Shown: positions 42,204-54,600, counted from the first letter of the stretch. The stretch is 64,000 bases of DNA from Acanthococcus lagerstroemiae (GCA_031841125.1 CM063113.1:19551312-19615311); one strand, 5' to 3'. Translations and numbers: made by a program. The notes: generated by a model not told the origin, from the letters alone.

Positions 42204-42305
42204 ATGTCGAGTCCGGACGTTGCTGAAAATCCGAACTTTTCGTTCGGCCACGAGTTTGAAATTAGGAAGTGCGTGTATTGGATCATGTTCAACAAATATC
42301 AGCGA
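42204..42305 (+). CDS. DPH2: DPH2 exon 1
   Basis: Encodes 34 residues starting MSSPDVAENPNFSFGHEF. Start chosen from the aaaccATGTC context and because the frame continues into the conserved LQFPD block. Donor cgagtaagt. Confidence 0.88.
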
Positions 42306-45289
42306 GTAAGTATTACTACCTAATTGCGCTGATAGAAGAAAGTACTGTGCTTCTTAACGGTGTTTTTGTAGACCTGTTTACAGTTCCCTGATCATTTGCT
42401 GAAGTATTCCACTGACATAGCTTTAACAATCGAGCAAGAGGTGGGTGTGAAATTGTACATTTTAGGAGATACCACGTTCGGTAGGTAAGTAAAACACTTC
42501 AGAAGCTGAATGGTGCTTGTTGAATGTTGATGAGAATGATCATCTGAGTGTTGTTTTCAGTTGCTGTGTTGATTATGTCGCCGCGAAACATATTACTGCC
42601 GACTCTGTCATTCATTTTGGTCGAGCTTGTTTAACGTCGCACGAAGATTTACCTACCCTTTATGTCTTTCCTAAATTTGAACTAGATGTTGACACAGCCG
42701 GTGACACTATCATTGAGTTCAGCGAGGCTTGTGAGGGTATTATCGTTCTACTATACGATGTCGGCTTTGGTCATTTTCTCGGTAAGTTGCGTGTGTGTAT
42801 CACGTGAATTGAATTGACGCTGAAGGTAAAAACGTGAAATTGATCGATTATTTTTATTGCAGAAGACTTTCTTGATGAGCTTGCTATCGTTCGTAATCGA
42901 GTTCGAATATCTCGGCTAGCGACGCCGCAGCAGAATGTAGATGCTGTAAGATACTCTTCGAGTGATACAGTAATTGAAAAATTCGGACGAATTTTCAGTG
43001 TCCCTAGTAATGTGCACCAAAAGGATGTTACGTTCTTGTATATAATGAAGTGGGGATACGAAAAAAATTTGGAAAATTTCGTTCTTGCTTATCCAAGTAA
43101 TTTTAATTTTTATGTGTAGTGTAAGATGACTAAATGCTGGACTAGAAATTGCAGGTTTACGACTGGAACAACTCGAATTTCAATGTCATCGACATCTATA
43201 TCGAACTAATTTTTCATTTTGGAAAAGTAGATTAGTTGTAGACTCAGCCACTGGAGGCTTAGTCACTTACTTCTTCTTTTTTGTAATTCTACTCATAACT
43301 CCCCGTATTTTATTGTTATCCAGATACCAAATTCTACCGATATGACTCACAATCTCCGGGAGGTCTGACGCAAACATTAATACCGGAGATATTTAAAAAA
43401 AAATTATTCTTAGTCCAGAAGATCAAAGAAGCGAAACGAGTCGGTATCCTAGTCTCTACTTTAGCGACAGACCGATTTATGGAGGCCATTGAGAGAATCA
43501 AAACTTTATGTAAGCTCAAAATGAAGAAATCGTACATCATTTCAGTCGGTAAAATTAACCCGGCGAAATTAGCGAATTTTTCTGAGGTAAGTCTCTCGAT
43601 ATTAATACTGAAAAAAATATCTAGATGCCTCCTCTCCTGAAAAACTCCAGGATTTGTGACAAGGCATACATACCATCAGCCAACCGACCAGTTTGTCAGT
43701 CCGTATGACAGACAGATAGCCAGTAAGGCACCTTGATACATAGACCGACAGAAAAGCAGAAAGTAAAAATTCAAAAAGCCAATTTGGGGTAGATAATTAG
43801 TCTGCCAATCTGTTTATTAAGTGGACGACAATCAACAGACGGATTGGTAATGATGGAAGGGTGGGATGAGTTCGCAAGGCAGCCGAGGAGGACAGGCAAA
43901 CAGTTGATGTCAAACTCGGCAAGGCAATCTGGCCATCCTGAATGCAGATTAGAGGCAAAATATTTTTTAATCGTATTTTACTTCCAATTTAATATCTGTA
44001 TCTTACCGTACGACTGTCCAACATTATCTTGAAACCTAATTATTCAGTGTTTTGCCATTCTGTATTTCATTTATTGAAGGTTATTCAGCCTAGTGATACT
44101 TTCTCTCTACGTTCCAGATTGATGTCTTCGTCATGGTCAGCTGCCCCGAAACCGATATTCCCAACGATAAAGACTATTACCAACCAATCGCCAGCATGAT
44201 GGAAGTCGAAATGGCCTTGAATGATCATGATATATCGTGGCAGAAGACGGTTAAAGATTTCCGAGAGTTCCTATATGGTAAAGTCGAAGCGAAGTTCAAT
44301 TTCGTACTGATCAATTGGGAAGTTAACATTGCCTAGGTAGCGCTAGTGTAACATACTAACGTAAATTAAATAATGTTCGACGCATTGGAAAGCTCTGGTA
44401 GATTATTTCAGCTTCCCTATTCCTCTACATCAAAAATCGCGATTTTTAATTTCACGTAATTTCATTTAAAAAATGTCCATGGAGGTTATTCTTTTTTATC
44501 CTGATAGCTCAATGCTATTGTTGAAATTATTTCAACCAACTTTCTTTCAACAACGATTTTTATACACACCAAAGGCGTTCAAAGATCACTCTCCTTTTAC
44601 ACGTTTTCCATACGAATGAGTTAAATTGGACGCTGTTAAACGTAAGGGAACCAACCAACATTTGTAAACAAAATAAGTTATTAGTATCGTTGGAAAGAGC
44701 GTAAAAAGTAGAATTTTTCAAAATTGAGCCCCAACTGAAAAATGTGTACTCTCACATTGACTTATCAGTAAACGATATGTCATATAGTTTCTACATGGCT
44801 CTTGAACTTCGAATCACGTGTTCTCAAAAAAACAGATTTTGCTGGTGGTTCCCTTACGCTTAACAGCTTCTAATAATCCCCCAGTTGTAGAAGCAGGGCA
44901 ACATAGGTACTTTTGGTTAACTTCCCAATTAGAAAGTATGAGTGTCCTACAGTTGTTCACATTTTTTCGTAGGAGGTCAGGTGTACAAAGAAATTAACGA
45001 GAACAGCTTGCAAGTCGTACCCGAAGCTGACGTCTCGCTTCTTAGTAGCAGTAATAAATTGCTATCGAATACTCTAGTCGATTGTGATATGGCTGAGACC
45101 AGTGATAGTACGCTTGCTACTCGAGATCCTATGGTAGTTGGCCAGAACGTTACCGAAGGCTTGACCAGCCGTAGTTGGCAAGGTTTAAAGCTGAACATCG
45201 GAGACACACCTGTGGAAAAAGCTTCGACGGGCCAGACTGGAACTCCGAGCAGTGGATATCAACGTCCGTCTTCCAGTAAACGCTCTTAG
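42204..45289 (+). CDS. DPH2: Diphthamide biosynthesis protein 2 (DPH2)
   Basis: Eight exons (42204-42305, 42372-42484, 42561-42781, 42863-43096, 43155-43184, 43324-43586, 44118-44277, 44973-45289) join in frame to about 479 residues, close to the usual length of animal DPH2. Family blocks in order: TCLQFPDHLLKYS; ILGDTTFGSCCVDYVAAKH with the conserved Cys pair; SVIHFGRACLT; YVFPKFELD; KFYRYDSQSPGG; VGILVSTLATDRF; KINPAKLANFSEIDVFVMVS followed by Cys; and the C-terminal TSRSWQGLKLNIGDTPVEKA. DPH2 pairs with DPH1 in the iron-sulfur enzyme that transfers a 3-amino-3-carboxypropyl group from SAM to a histidine of elongation factor 2, the first step of diphthamide synthesis, in the cytosol. Exon 5 has an uncertain donor: 43226 is an in-frame alternative adding 14 residues. 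Intron 7 contains a MITE. Confidence 0.93.
42372..42484 (+). CDS. DPH2: DPH2 exon 2
   Basis: Encodes TCLQFPDHLLKYS and ILGDTTFG. An alternative acceptor 12 bases downstream (ttacag) would be in frame but would remove conserved Leu-Gln. Ends inside a Ser codon. Confidence 0.9.
42561..42781 (+). CDS. DPH2: DPH2 exon 3
   Basis: Opens with SCCVDYVAAKH, carrying the cysteine that aligns with the first iron-sulfur ligand region of the family, then SVIHFGRACL and LYVFPKFELD. Donor ctcggtaagt. Confidence 0.93.
42863..43096 (+). CDS. DPH2: DPH2 exon 4
   Basis: Encodes EDFLDELAIVRNRVRIS onwards to NFVLAYP. In the family this part is variable and precedes a short Ser-x-x-Leu helix. The chosen donor (ccaa, then gtaatt) is weak but keeps the frame into exon 5. 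Confidence 0.75.
43155..43184 (+). CDS. DPH2: DPH2 exon 5 (micro-exon, donor uncertain)
   Basis: Thirty bases encode SLRLEQLEFQ plus one split codon, aligning with the family segment before the FYxYD motif. The donor (caat, then gtcatc) is unusual. The donor at 43227 (gtagat) would extend the exon to 72 bases in the same frame. Family spacing favours the short form. Confidence 0.55.
43324..43586 (+). CDS. DPH2: DPH2 exon 6
   Basis: Encodes KFYRYDSQSPGGLTQTLIPE, KRVGILVSTLATDRFMEAIE and KINPAKLANFSE, the strongest DPH2 signature outside the Cys block. Donor gaggtaagt. Confidence 0.94.
44118..44277 (+). CDS. DPH2: DPH2 exon 7
   Basis: Encodes IDVFVMVSCPETDIPNDKDY with the last conserved Cys, then YQPIASMMEVEMALN and DFREFLY. 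Reading on past the donor (atggtaaag) meets a stop at 44334; splicing to 44973 restores the family C-terminus. Confidence 0.92.
44628..44870. mobile_element. MITE, GGACGCTGT termini (copy 2), in DPH2 intron 7
   Basis: Begins GGACGCTGTTAAACGTAAGG and ends TGGTTCCCTTACGCTTAACAGC. It matches the element at 12218-12474 in reverse orientation over its whole length. It sits wholly inside the intron, about 100 bases before the last DPH2 exon. Confidence 0.87.
44973..45289 (+). CDS. DPH2: DPH2 exon 8 (last)
   Basis: Encodes GGQVYKEINENSLQVV, a Ser/Asp-rich linker and the conserved end TSRSWQGLKLNIGDTPVEKA, followed by a short Ser-rich tail and TAG. Human DPH2 ends with a similar SRSWQGLE segment. 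Confidence 0.93.
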
Positions 45290-45819
45290 AGTTTCGATTC
45301 GAATATGTTCTGTTGTAATCGAAGTGCAACTACTCGTGGAAATTCATACGATATTCGATTTGTGTAACGGGTGTGTAATCTTCGTGTATTACAACTTCCA
45401 TGAAGTACATGATCGACCTGGCGCTCGGTTATGAATCAGGTTAAGACGGTGTCTGTTTTCATGCGTCACTACCAGTATTTATTTATTCGCTCGGTCGTCG
45501 CTCTTTGTGTTCATATTTCGTTTAAACTGATTTTTAATAATTATTTTGATTGATTTCAGTAAAGCGTTTTTGCATCGTATGTTTACCTTTATTTTGTGGA
45601 GAATTTGAGACGTGCTGGGTAGTTCGTATTTCTTGCCTCGCATCTAAGATCAGAATTAATCAAGAGTATAACTGTAAACCAGAATTGATCGTGGTTTACT
45701 GGAAGTCTGCCAATGAAGTAAACAGTAGTGTGTGGACGGTTTCGAGAAGAAAAATTAGTTTCATTTTTTCGTGAGGCGTTGCGGTTTGTGACTGAATAAT
45801 GGTAAATACGTAGGAGCTG

Positions 45820-47160
45820 ACCATTTTCCAGAGGAGCTATAGCCGAAAAAATTTGCTGGAGTCAGAGTTAATTTGTGGCTTCGGCCCTTCAACTTCCCTC
45901 CCCGTGAAAGTAACAGGTGCCGGAACAAAAACCATTTTTTAATGAAACTAGAAGCCAGAGAACCAATTTCAGAATTCTAGCCGGAGCCAGAATTACGGTC
46001 AGATGAGCTCAGGAGCCAGAGCGGCGCGGGTCCTTGCTATGTCAAGTTGGTCTGTTAGAGAGCAGTTTTTCATTGTTCATATGTTATTCGAAAAGTAGGC
46101 GAACAGAGGATTAATATTGTACGAATGTTTAAAAAAAAAAAAAAAGTTCGCGAAGTTGCTTAAAGTTAGGTCCATGAAACACTTTGAACAGGAGGAGGGT
46201 GTAACTAGGCAGTCAAGGAATCTTTTGCTGGGGTTTTTATTTTTATCTATTCGCTTAGTATAGCTGGTAATGAAAACTCATTTTAGAGGGAGAGTGGGTG
46301 AAGTCTACTATTTAAAAAATAAAAAACAAAATTATATTTTATGTTTTCACGAACTGTTATTTTCTTATTTTTTCGATTTCTTTACCATCCTTAGATCGGA
46401 AATTAGAAATGAATACTAGTATATTTGTTTTTGGTTGAATCAGAATTTATTGTTCAGCGCAGCAGTTTCTTTTTCGTTTCCCTCTGGCTCTGTTAAGATA
46501 GAGAATAGTGAAGTGTTTTTTAAGTTTTCGGAAAGGAGCAGGGAGTCACAGCTCGGAAGCTCGAAGCCGATCATTTTCCTGAGGAGCCGGAACCAGAGTC
46601 AGACAAAATTATTTGCTGGAACAGACCCGTAGAGAGCCTCGTCCGGGCCTGAGGCTAGGCCTCTCCCCTCATAACAAATTTTAGCGAAGGAAATTTTCTC
46701 AGAAACGTTGAATAGAAATTGTATCTCCATCATCATATTTCTTATATTTTCTGCGATTTTTTCCTCTCCGTCGGGCCCCCAGCTTTTCCGGGCCCGGGGA
46801 CAAAATACCCACTTGCCCCCCTCTCTTTTCAGGCCTGTGCTGGAGCCGAAGCCTGGGAAAAAGTATTTGCTCGTGCTGTAGCTGGAGCCTGGAAAAAATT
46901 ATTTGCTAGAGTCGGAGCCGATTTTAGAATTTACTGGAGCCAGTCATAGATAATTTTTGACTTCAAATCTCGCACCGATCTTTCAACCTGTTCTATCTCC
47001 CCCACATTCTTCATTCCCCTCCTTCCTCTGAAACCCGGAGCCGGAGGAAAAACTGTGTACATTTTCGGTTGAGCCGGAGATGTAGCCGCAGTTAATGAAA
47101 ATGATTTGCTGGAGCTTGGGAAGAATTATTTACCGGAGCCGGAGCCTAGAATAGTACATG
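45820..47160. repeat. Tract of GGAGCC / ATTTGCTGGAGC motif repeats
   Basis: Variants of aaattatttgctggagccggagcc recur near 45850, 45975, 46010, 46550-46620, 46845-46930, 47035-47065 and 47105-47150, separated by unrelated sequence. This looks like several decayed copies of one element family built from self-similar subterminal motifs. No open frame of interest. Confidence 0.6.
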
Positions 47161-47374
47161 TATAAGCTAAATTCAAATCTTCTCCGAATGCCGGGGACAA
47201 GTCAGAGTGGCTCAGATTTTGGGACCGCCTTCCGGTCTCCGGGAAAGGGACGGACGATTCAAAATTTGTTTCGGTTTTCAATTGTCGTTTCGTTCTGCTA
47301 CCCCCTTCCTTCCGAAATATATCTAGCAAGCACATAGCAGCTAGCAACTTTTCGTGGCATGGATTCCCAGTATC

Positions 47375-47459
47375 AATTGAGGAGTTATCTGTCAAAAGGG
47401 CGTCCGTTCAATGTATTTCTTATGGAACGAACGCCCTTTTGACAGATAACTCCTCAATT
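47375..47459. repeat. Near-perfect 35-bp stem with 15-base loop
   Basis: The left arm (47375-47409, aattgaggagttatctgtca onwards) pairs with the right arm (47425-47459) at 34 of 35 positions. The loop is aatgtatttcttatg. No target duplication is visible. It could be a minimal foldback element or a hairpin-RNA source. Confidence 0.85.
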
Positions 47460-47679
47460 ATTGAAAATGAATATTGCGTGCTTTCCTAAAAATGTCAGTC
47501 ATTAAAAACAATTTCATTTACAAATTCTTTTTAAATATTTTGCCTATTCTTATACTCGTCTACTGAAATTACATTCATTTTTCTCTAATAAGTAATAAAA
47601 GTAATTTATTATGAATTGACAAGAATGCCATTCTCGCTCTCGCTCATCTTCATTCATTCCGTTGGCCTTCGCTTCAGGG

Positions 47680-47855
47680 GTTTGGAATCGAATACTATAG
47701 GAATACCGTTACGGAATCGAATACAAGTACTCGAATGATTTGATTCGATTCCGTGGATTCGAATACTTCTGTACTCGAATCCTCTGTATTCGAATACCTT
47801 CGAGTACTTTGGATTCGGATACTGTTGATATAACAGCGTGATAACAGCGGGCCTT
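47680..47855. repeat. TTCGAATAC-motif array
   Basis: The motif gaatcgaatac / attcgaatac and its complement recur about ten times in 175 bp, with ggggtttggaatcgaatact at one end. Similar arrays lie at 63335-63465 and in short form at 58975-59045. This is probably a non-autonomous element with palindromic subterminal motifs. Confidence 0.65.
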
Positions 47856-48498
47856 ATTTTGTTTGGAATTTGCAATGAATAGCAATGAGGTAGACCGCAG
47901 AGTAAGCGCATGTTTTCTTTTTTCTGCTTTTCGAACAGGTTTTATTTATTAATTTATTAGTGCGGATTAGGATAGAACGTGATGAGATGTATTATATAAT
48001 TATTAAAGATTATTGTGGCCTGATATACTGTTGTAGCGTGATTAAAAAGTTTTTTAAAGTTGGATAATAACGTTTGAGCTTTGCTTAGTACGTATCAAAA
48101 TACCCAATTCAGATAATTTTGGTTCTGGATTCATTCGTATGTAAGTTTTCAGTATTAAAACCCCTACTTATTTAAATATAGCTGAATACAGGTGCTAAGC
48201 TGCTACCTGATGGACAATGGCATGCTTTTGTAATATTGTTTTCTTGTCATTGTGACAATAGTTTCTAGGGTGTGGGTGCTGAACTGCTGATAGAATCCTT
48301 GAGTACTTCAGTGTGTCAACTTTGAGTTGTTTGTTTCACTGATTGATTGTTTTAGTGATGTTGAGTTCATGGTAAGCATTATTAAAAACATTATTTCTAT
48401 TTTATTGAAATCTCAGTAAGAAAGCGATTATAGTCGCTGATGAATGTGAATAAAAATCATGTATATACACGAGCTTTAACCAAGTAAATTTAAACCTT

Positions 48499-48690
48499 CA
48501 GGAGTGCGATCATTGAAATCCTGCTATACCAACTATCATGGTTCTCTGACGCTGTCTATTTTCATGGCCGTATCATTGAACTTCGGTTATGCATAACAAA
48601 ATAAGGGATAGACAGATAGCAGGAAAATATAGGATAACAACGTCGTTTATCGCTGCTATCCATAACAGGATTTCAATGATCGCACTCCTG
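48499..48690. mobile_element. MITE with perfect 25-bp ends
   Basis: The left end (48499-48523) starts CAGGAGTGCGATCATTGAAA and is the exact inverse complement of the right end (48666-48690). The interior has further partial inverse matches (ctgctat and atagcag). No target duplication of 5 or 8 bases is evident. No coding capacity. Confidence 0.88.
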
Positions 48691-49942
48691 GTCAGCACTG
48701 GAAGTCATGAAATATACTTTATTTAGATTTTGTCGTTTCAGTAGTACATTTACATTGATAAATGATTATCAATTTTCTATTAAACAGGTACAACGTACCA
48801 ATTGGTTCTGTTCTGTCAAGTTCTGATACCGATTTGTGAACGATGTAAATCGACCTACTGTTACATACCCAGGTCCACTGAAAATTACATAATATGGAGC
48901 AACATCCTGTAGTGAGTGAATTAATCAATAAGTTTTTCTTATTTATTTGTTTATTGATTTTTTTTTTGTATGGCCTTTAGGCAAGGATATAAATATTATA
49001 TGCATGCACAAATTGCATGCCAGTAGAGAACTTCTAAAAAGTTGGAACATTACCTTGGATATTGTACTGCCTTTTAGGTGCCCAAAATGAAGAGGGTTTG
49101 TAGAAAACAACTCACACTCCAAACCATGTAGCAGTAGTAATGAGAAAATTTCAAACAAATTTTTACCTAGTTTCTTTTTTGCTCGCTCTTATTTTATGTT
49201 ATATCTCCCAGTGTTGGTGAAGAAACACACACTCACTATTTGGGCACATATTCAACATCACCACAAGAGAATATAAAACCAAAAATAAATTTTGTATTTG
49301 ATTCTAAAGATTTAGTTAGGTACATGTTTTCTTGAGATCATATAGTGTACAGAATCGATACATTTTCAGTTTTCTTCATGATCCAGATTCTGATAAATGA
49401 TTCGGTGAAAACCTGAAACAATCTCTTAAATAAATAATATTATTTTTGTTTGTCAATAAATTATAGTCACTTAACTGTCTCAAATCAAGAAATTGTAATA
49501 AGTTCTTCTTCTTCTTCTTTTCAGTCGTCCTTCCTCCCAGAAACAGTTTACTTATTATACCATGTAGTACATAGTAAATCTGTGTTTCAGTTTTCTTAAT
49601 TCAACTATAAGGCGTGCTCCATTGTTTCAAAAGTGTCTTGGGACAACCACTCTCCCTCCTCCTTTCTGACAGGTTAGAAAGGTGCAATTTTTTGCGGATG
49701 CAAAGTCTTATCTGTCGAATGTTTGTTAACATTTCGTTCCCTACAAAGGACTTGAATGTACCAGTATATAAATCCATAGTTACAAATTTGAAGTGAAATG
49801 GTTGTGGGGTGTGTAGAATATTTCCCTGATACTCTTAAATTACCATATTTTCGTAGAACCATGCTGCTAATGGTAAAAGGATTGTTGTATTATTAATTTC
49901 TGTCGCTATACACATTCATATTTACTAATCTTCTGATTTCAG
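48691..49942. other. No confirmed gene; possible upstream exon area
   Basis: A plausible acceptor (tttctgacag) near 49673 opens a plus-strand frame of about 40 codons (LERCNFLRMQSLICRMF onward), but I recognise nothing in it, and its link to the exon at 49943 is unproven. The rest is AT-rich. Confidence 0.3.
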
Positions 49943-50260
49943 TATCAACACTTAGTGAATATAAATATAAGAAGCAGATCATTGCAGTGGATTTCATCAT
50001 TTATACCTGGGTCGTGTCGTACAAATGCTGAACATATTCAACAGAGGTGTACTTATAATATTATAATAAAACATAGGCCTGACACGCCAAGAATACGACT
50101 TAAAGTTAGTAAATACATTCTACAAGAAAAGAAACGGCAACAATATTGGACCTGGATATCTCCGAATCCAGAGCACAAAAACAAAATTGTCTACGTACTG
50201 GCCCCAGCTACTAACCAAAAATTTCTAGACTTCAACGTCCTGAAAAAAACTTATGAGTAA
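49943..50260 (+). CDS. Unidentified last-exon candidate
   Basis: After a good acceptor (cttctgatttcag) a plus-strand frame of 105 codons runs to TAA. It is basic and rich in aromatic residues (RIRLKVSKYILQEKKRQQYW and ATNQKFLDFNVLKKTYE). An AATAAA follows within about 10 bases of the stop. Composition looks like real coding sequence and not a repeat. I do not recognise the family; earlier exons were not found with confidence. It could also be the tail of an old transposon ORF. Confidence 0.45.
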   Translation, partial: YQHLVNINIRSRSLQWISSFIPGSCRTNAEHIQQRCTYNIIIKHRPDTPRIRLKVSKYILQEKKRQQYWTWISPNPEHKNKIVYVLAPATNQKFLDFNVLKKTYE

Positions 50261-50997
50261 ATAAATAAAATAAAGACTATCTCTGAATACCGTGTTGCTT
50301 GTGAATGTTCAGGATTTACATACGTCAGGAAAAAATGAATGGTGGATTTTCCAACTTACAGAATGGGTATTTCATCACAGTAACATTTCATTCATAACTG
50401 CATTTATTCTGTTTCACTGTGAAAAAAGAAGAACCGAACGATCGATTAATGTTCAAGAAAATATGTCGGCGACCTGGTTTGTAACCCACGTAAGTCAAAA
50501 AGTACAAATTTTCAGGTGAGGAAAAAAATGGTCTTGAAAACTGAAAACATTTTTTATTTGAGAATTCAAATTGTCATAATATTGTGATGGTCATCATGAG
50601 TGTTCGGCATGCTCAAGAATTTTTCATCTCATTGCGTCATAAATTTACGTTAATTTACTAAACCAGATGTTGACATACGAGATTCTAATCTTTATTAGTA
50701 AAATACTTACGAATTTTGAAAAGATGTTACATTTTAAAATCCTGTATGTCTTTGACTTATGTGCATTTCAAATTAATTGCGTCAGCTCCTAAGTTACGGG
50801 GTTTTTTAATTGGCATTGGTGACGTTGAAAATTGCTCAGAAACTTACGAGGGTTTTAGAATCGAATTTCTCTTATTTTTTTTTCTTCGATTTAGAAGCCA
50901 CTAAAATCTTCCCCTCCCCCTCCCCTAAAATCAAACTTAACGTGGTTTTTAAACCAGGTCTTCGATGTGTACAATGTCGTTTCATTTTGATTGTATC

Positions 50998-51623
50998 TTA
51001 TGAAGATTCTTTAAATAAGCTATTCAAATTGACATACCTGGTAGTCAGTGCTCGCCAATTGCACCTAACAAGCAAGGTATCGTTGAGGAGATTACTGTTC
51101 AATCGAGTTCGGTAGTTGTTTAAAATGTATTTGAGTGCTGAAAACAGGCGCTCAACTGACACTTGGGTGCAAGGCACCGCCAGGACCACCATTGCTAACT
51201 GAAATAGCACATGATATGCGTATTTCTTTTGGCGCCAAAATTCTAATACATCCACATTACTTGCTGCCCTTGGCTCCTTGTCTATAAAATCACTCAGCGC
51301 TTGTTCAAGATCTGAGGATTGTTGGGAAAGTGGACGCTCCTCATTTCCAAGGGACTGCAAGAAGCTATCGAACTCGTCTTCTTGTGTAGAGATTGATGCC
51401 ATTGGTGAGTCATTCACCACGGGTGTTTCTTTCTTCTGGAGATGATGCAGGCGTTTATTGAGCGCGGCAAGATGTTGGACAATGTCGGAACGTCTAGCTC
51501 TAGACACTATATGTTTTAGCCTAGGGTCCAACGCGAGTGCAGCTAAAAATGACACATCGTCTGCCATCAATTTAATTTTCCGCTGATCAAGGGAATTCTT
51601 CAAAGCATCTGCTATTGAGATTC
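50998..51623 (-). CDS. hAT gene exon 6: C-terminal dimerisation domain
   Basis: Encodes GISIADALKNSLDQRKIKLM, LALDPRLKHIV, then VDVLEFWRQKKYAYHVLFQL and AVPCTQVSVERLFSALKYIL, the hAT C-terminal dimerisation region with the presumed catalytic Glu. The stop is at 50998. A possible donor (ccaggtatgt near 51042) could shift the last residues. Confidence 0.9.
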
Positions 51624-54600
51624 CTGCAATGAAAAATGGATATAACTAATGTACCAGTGAAATCAAATAATATGGGACAAATTGATGGAATAACATTGTG
51701 AGCAGCTACACTTTCACCTTGTAAATTAATAATTATTATGAAGAAGACAGGCAGAAATAATAAAAAATGTCGAGTCTTACATTGTCCTACAGATTCAGGG
51801 AGCGTTTGTTATAATATTTCTCCTCTAATCAAGCATTTTATCCCTAACTAACATGAGCCTCGTATAATTTGTTTGCATTGCCAGTCAGGTAAGGCGTACA
51901 CCACACTAACAATAGCATGAATCCAGCCAACAGATCTCTATTTTAATTTATGTATCTGAAACTCGTATGTTATGTGATCAACAAGGCATTTATGATGAGG
52001 TCGTGATAACTTTGGTAAAAGATGAACTAAAACAATAATCATAAACTGCTGATACCGTTGAGAATATGATCCTATACAAAAAGAGTTTGCCTATACATTC
52101 AGATGCCGAAAGATCAATTTCTTCAATGGTATATATGTAAATGCAGAGCGATGTAAAATTAATTTATCGGGAAGCGTAAAATAAATCTTCCCTTGATATT
52201 GTATGAAAAAATAAATAATAATATTCAAATTTCTGAAAATCCATTAGTTTTTATAAATTACAAAATTATTTCGCAAAAATTTGAAATCATAGCTGCATGT
52301 AAATGCATTTTTGGCTGTTTCTTGATTTGTATTGTAACTAATTGGAAATAGATTCAACGAGGGGCGGGGATTCCCTATGGGTTCCAATAAATAGTTTTTC
52401 CCCCGTTGGTATACGAGCACAACCTGCCACACTAAAGAGTCTGTTTTGCTTTTGCACCCCAAGCTCCAGTTTTCTCTCGACAGCCCCGCAAATAAAACAT
52501 TTTTCAGAAGAGGAGCTTCCAGATGCTAACCATAAACCCTTTACTAGCTAAATCCATTGCAGAGCAGTATTTCTATTTTCTTATATGGCGATCAGTTATT
52601 AAAGATAGGTGAAATTAAACATCTTTATTGTAGTTCATATGCAAGTATACTTACACATACATTTTTGAAAAATAGCGATGAATTAGATACTGGTACTTGA
52701 TATTCCACTCAGGTTATACTTACCTAAACTCTGCAGCTTCCATGTGCATTCCAGCCAGATTCTAAAGACATCACTGCGGAGTAACTGCTGCTTTTGAAAC
52801 TTCACAGATGCTGTTTTGCAGATTTCCAGCGCCTGCACCATCTCCCTTAATGCCGTCCAGTCTTCATCTGCAAACAGCTGGGGTTGTAAACGTGGGCATA
52901 AGGCAACCTGTTCCTTATACATGAGTTCGTGGTCCAAGAAGCGGTTCAACATTTCATATGTACTATTCCATCTGCAAAGATGAGGATCATCATATCGAAT
53001 GTAAAAATACATACCTAAAAAAACTTAATTATTTCTAAATTATATACAGATGTTGAAAAACCTATATATATATATATATATATATGTTATATGGGATGTC
53101 ATCTAGTTTATCAAATGTATGCCATTCTTAATTGATACATATCTAGGTACAAATAATTTACCGTGTATTCTATGTTTTACACATATTTTAGCATCATTAT
53201 AGGTACCTTGTTGAGCAGTCGAGGATCGGAGTTCGCAAATTCCTGCTTTTCAGCAGTTCTGTGAACTGGCGAAGTCGGAAAATATTCACAGTTTGTCGAA
53301 CGTGATCGATTAGCTGCTTATTTTTTCTTGTACCCAACACGTCATTAATCGCTAACTGTAATGAATGGGCAGCGCATCGGACACCTAATACAAGATGTAT
53401 GACGCTAGTTTTATTGAAATGTATAAAAATGTTAGCTGATTTGTATAGGTACTACTGTCAGTCAAGATTCCGAATTATGTGTTTCACAATAGGTACTGGA
53501 TCGAAGAGGGGTCCAGAATTCATTTTAGTAGGGGATGAAGGGGATCGAAAAATTACTTCTGCAGTTCAGCTATTCCCCACAAGGTATTTCTTACATTAAC
53601 GTTTTGTTAAAATCAAAAAATTGCGAAGAATATAGCAATGAAAAACATTCAATACACACATCCCCCTCAACATAAGTTTATTCTCATTGAGCTTAAAAAA
53701 CAGAAAAATGAATTTTAAAAAGAAAAGAAAAAATGTTCCTTTGACTTCAGAAATAAAAAAATGATATGAAACAAAAAAAAAATTGTCTTAAACTCTTATA
53801 GGTTTAAAATATGTATATAAAAATATAAGAATCAGAAGTGCATTCGAATTTCCCTACTCTTGCCTTGCGTAGACTCAGCGATCGCTATTGACAGGTTTTA
53901 TTATGCACTGTCGGCCCGTTCCTAAATCGGTGTAATACTTACCATTTACTACGAACACATTTTCGAATGAATTTTCAACTTCGTCAAAATTGACTTCAAA
54001 GATGAAATCCTCGATTTCATCTTCCTCTATCACACTTTCTTCCGTTGCTGTCGATTCTAGGATCAACCCTGCACGAAGCATGTTTGCAGCGTTGTCCGTA
54101 GTAATGGAGTAGATTTGCTGTGCGCTAATCTCATACTTCGCGATTGTTTCCAGTATGCGAGAAGCAATATTTGCCCCGGTTTGGCTCTCACCCCCGCAGA
54201 CTTCTGTTACATCGAGGGTGAACACTTCAATTTTCGTGTCCACAATCAACTGTGCATTTATTCCTGAAAACAGTGGTGCTTATGTAATGTGACATAAATG
54301 AACATAGGTGATGAATGTTGCTGCCACCACTGGAATTCATGAATCATTATTATGGTAACTGACATCAGAATGTTACAAATATAACATGAGACAATTTTTG
54401 CGGAAATCATATTTTTCCGTCCAATATAGTTTGCATTTGCCTACCCCGCCCCCGGCCACCCCTACAATACTTTTCCTACGTACATTGATGAAGTAAAGTA
54501 GTGGGCATGAATGACATTTTCCCTTTTGCCCGAATCTAGCATATAAAAGGAGATCGCAGGTCTATACATATCAAAAGAGACTTGAATTTATGTGTTATGA

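Noticed and set aside
44118..44336. DPH2 ending at the stop 44334 in exon 7
   Set aside because: Reading through the donor loses the conserved SRSWQGL C-terminus, which is found in frame at 44973-45289.
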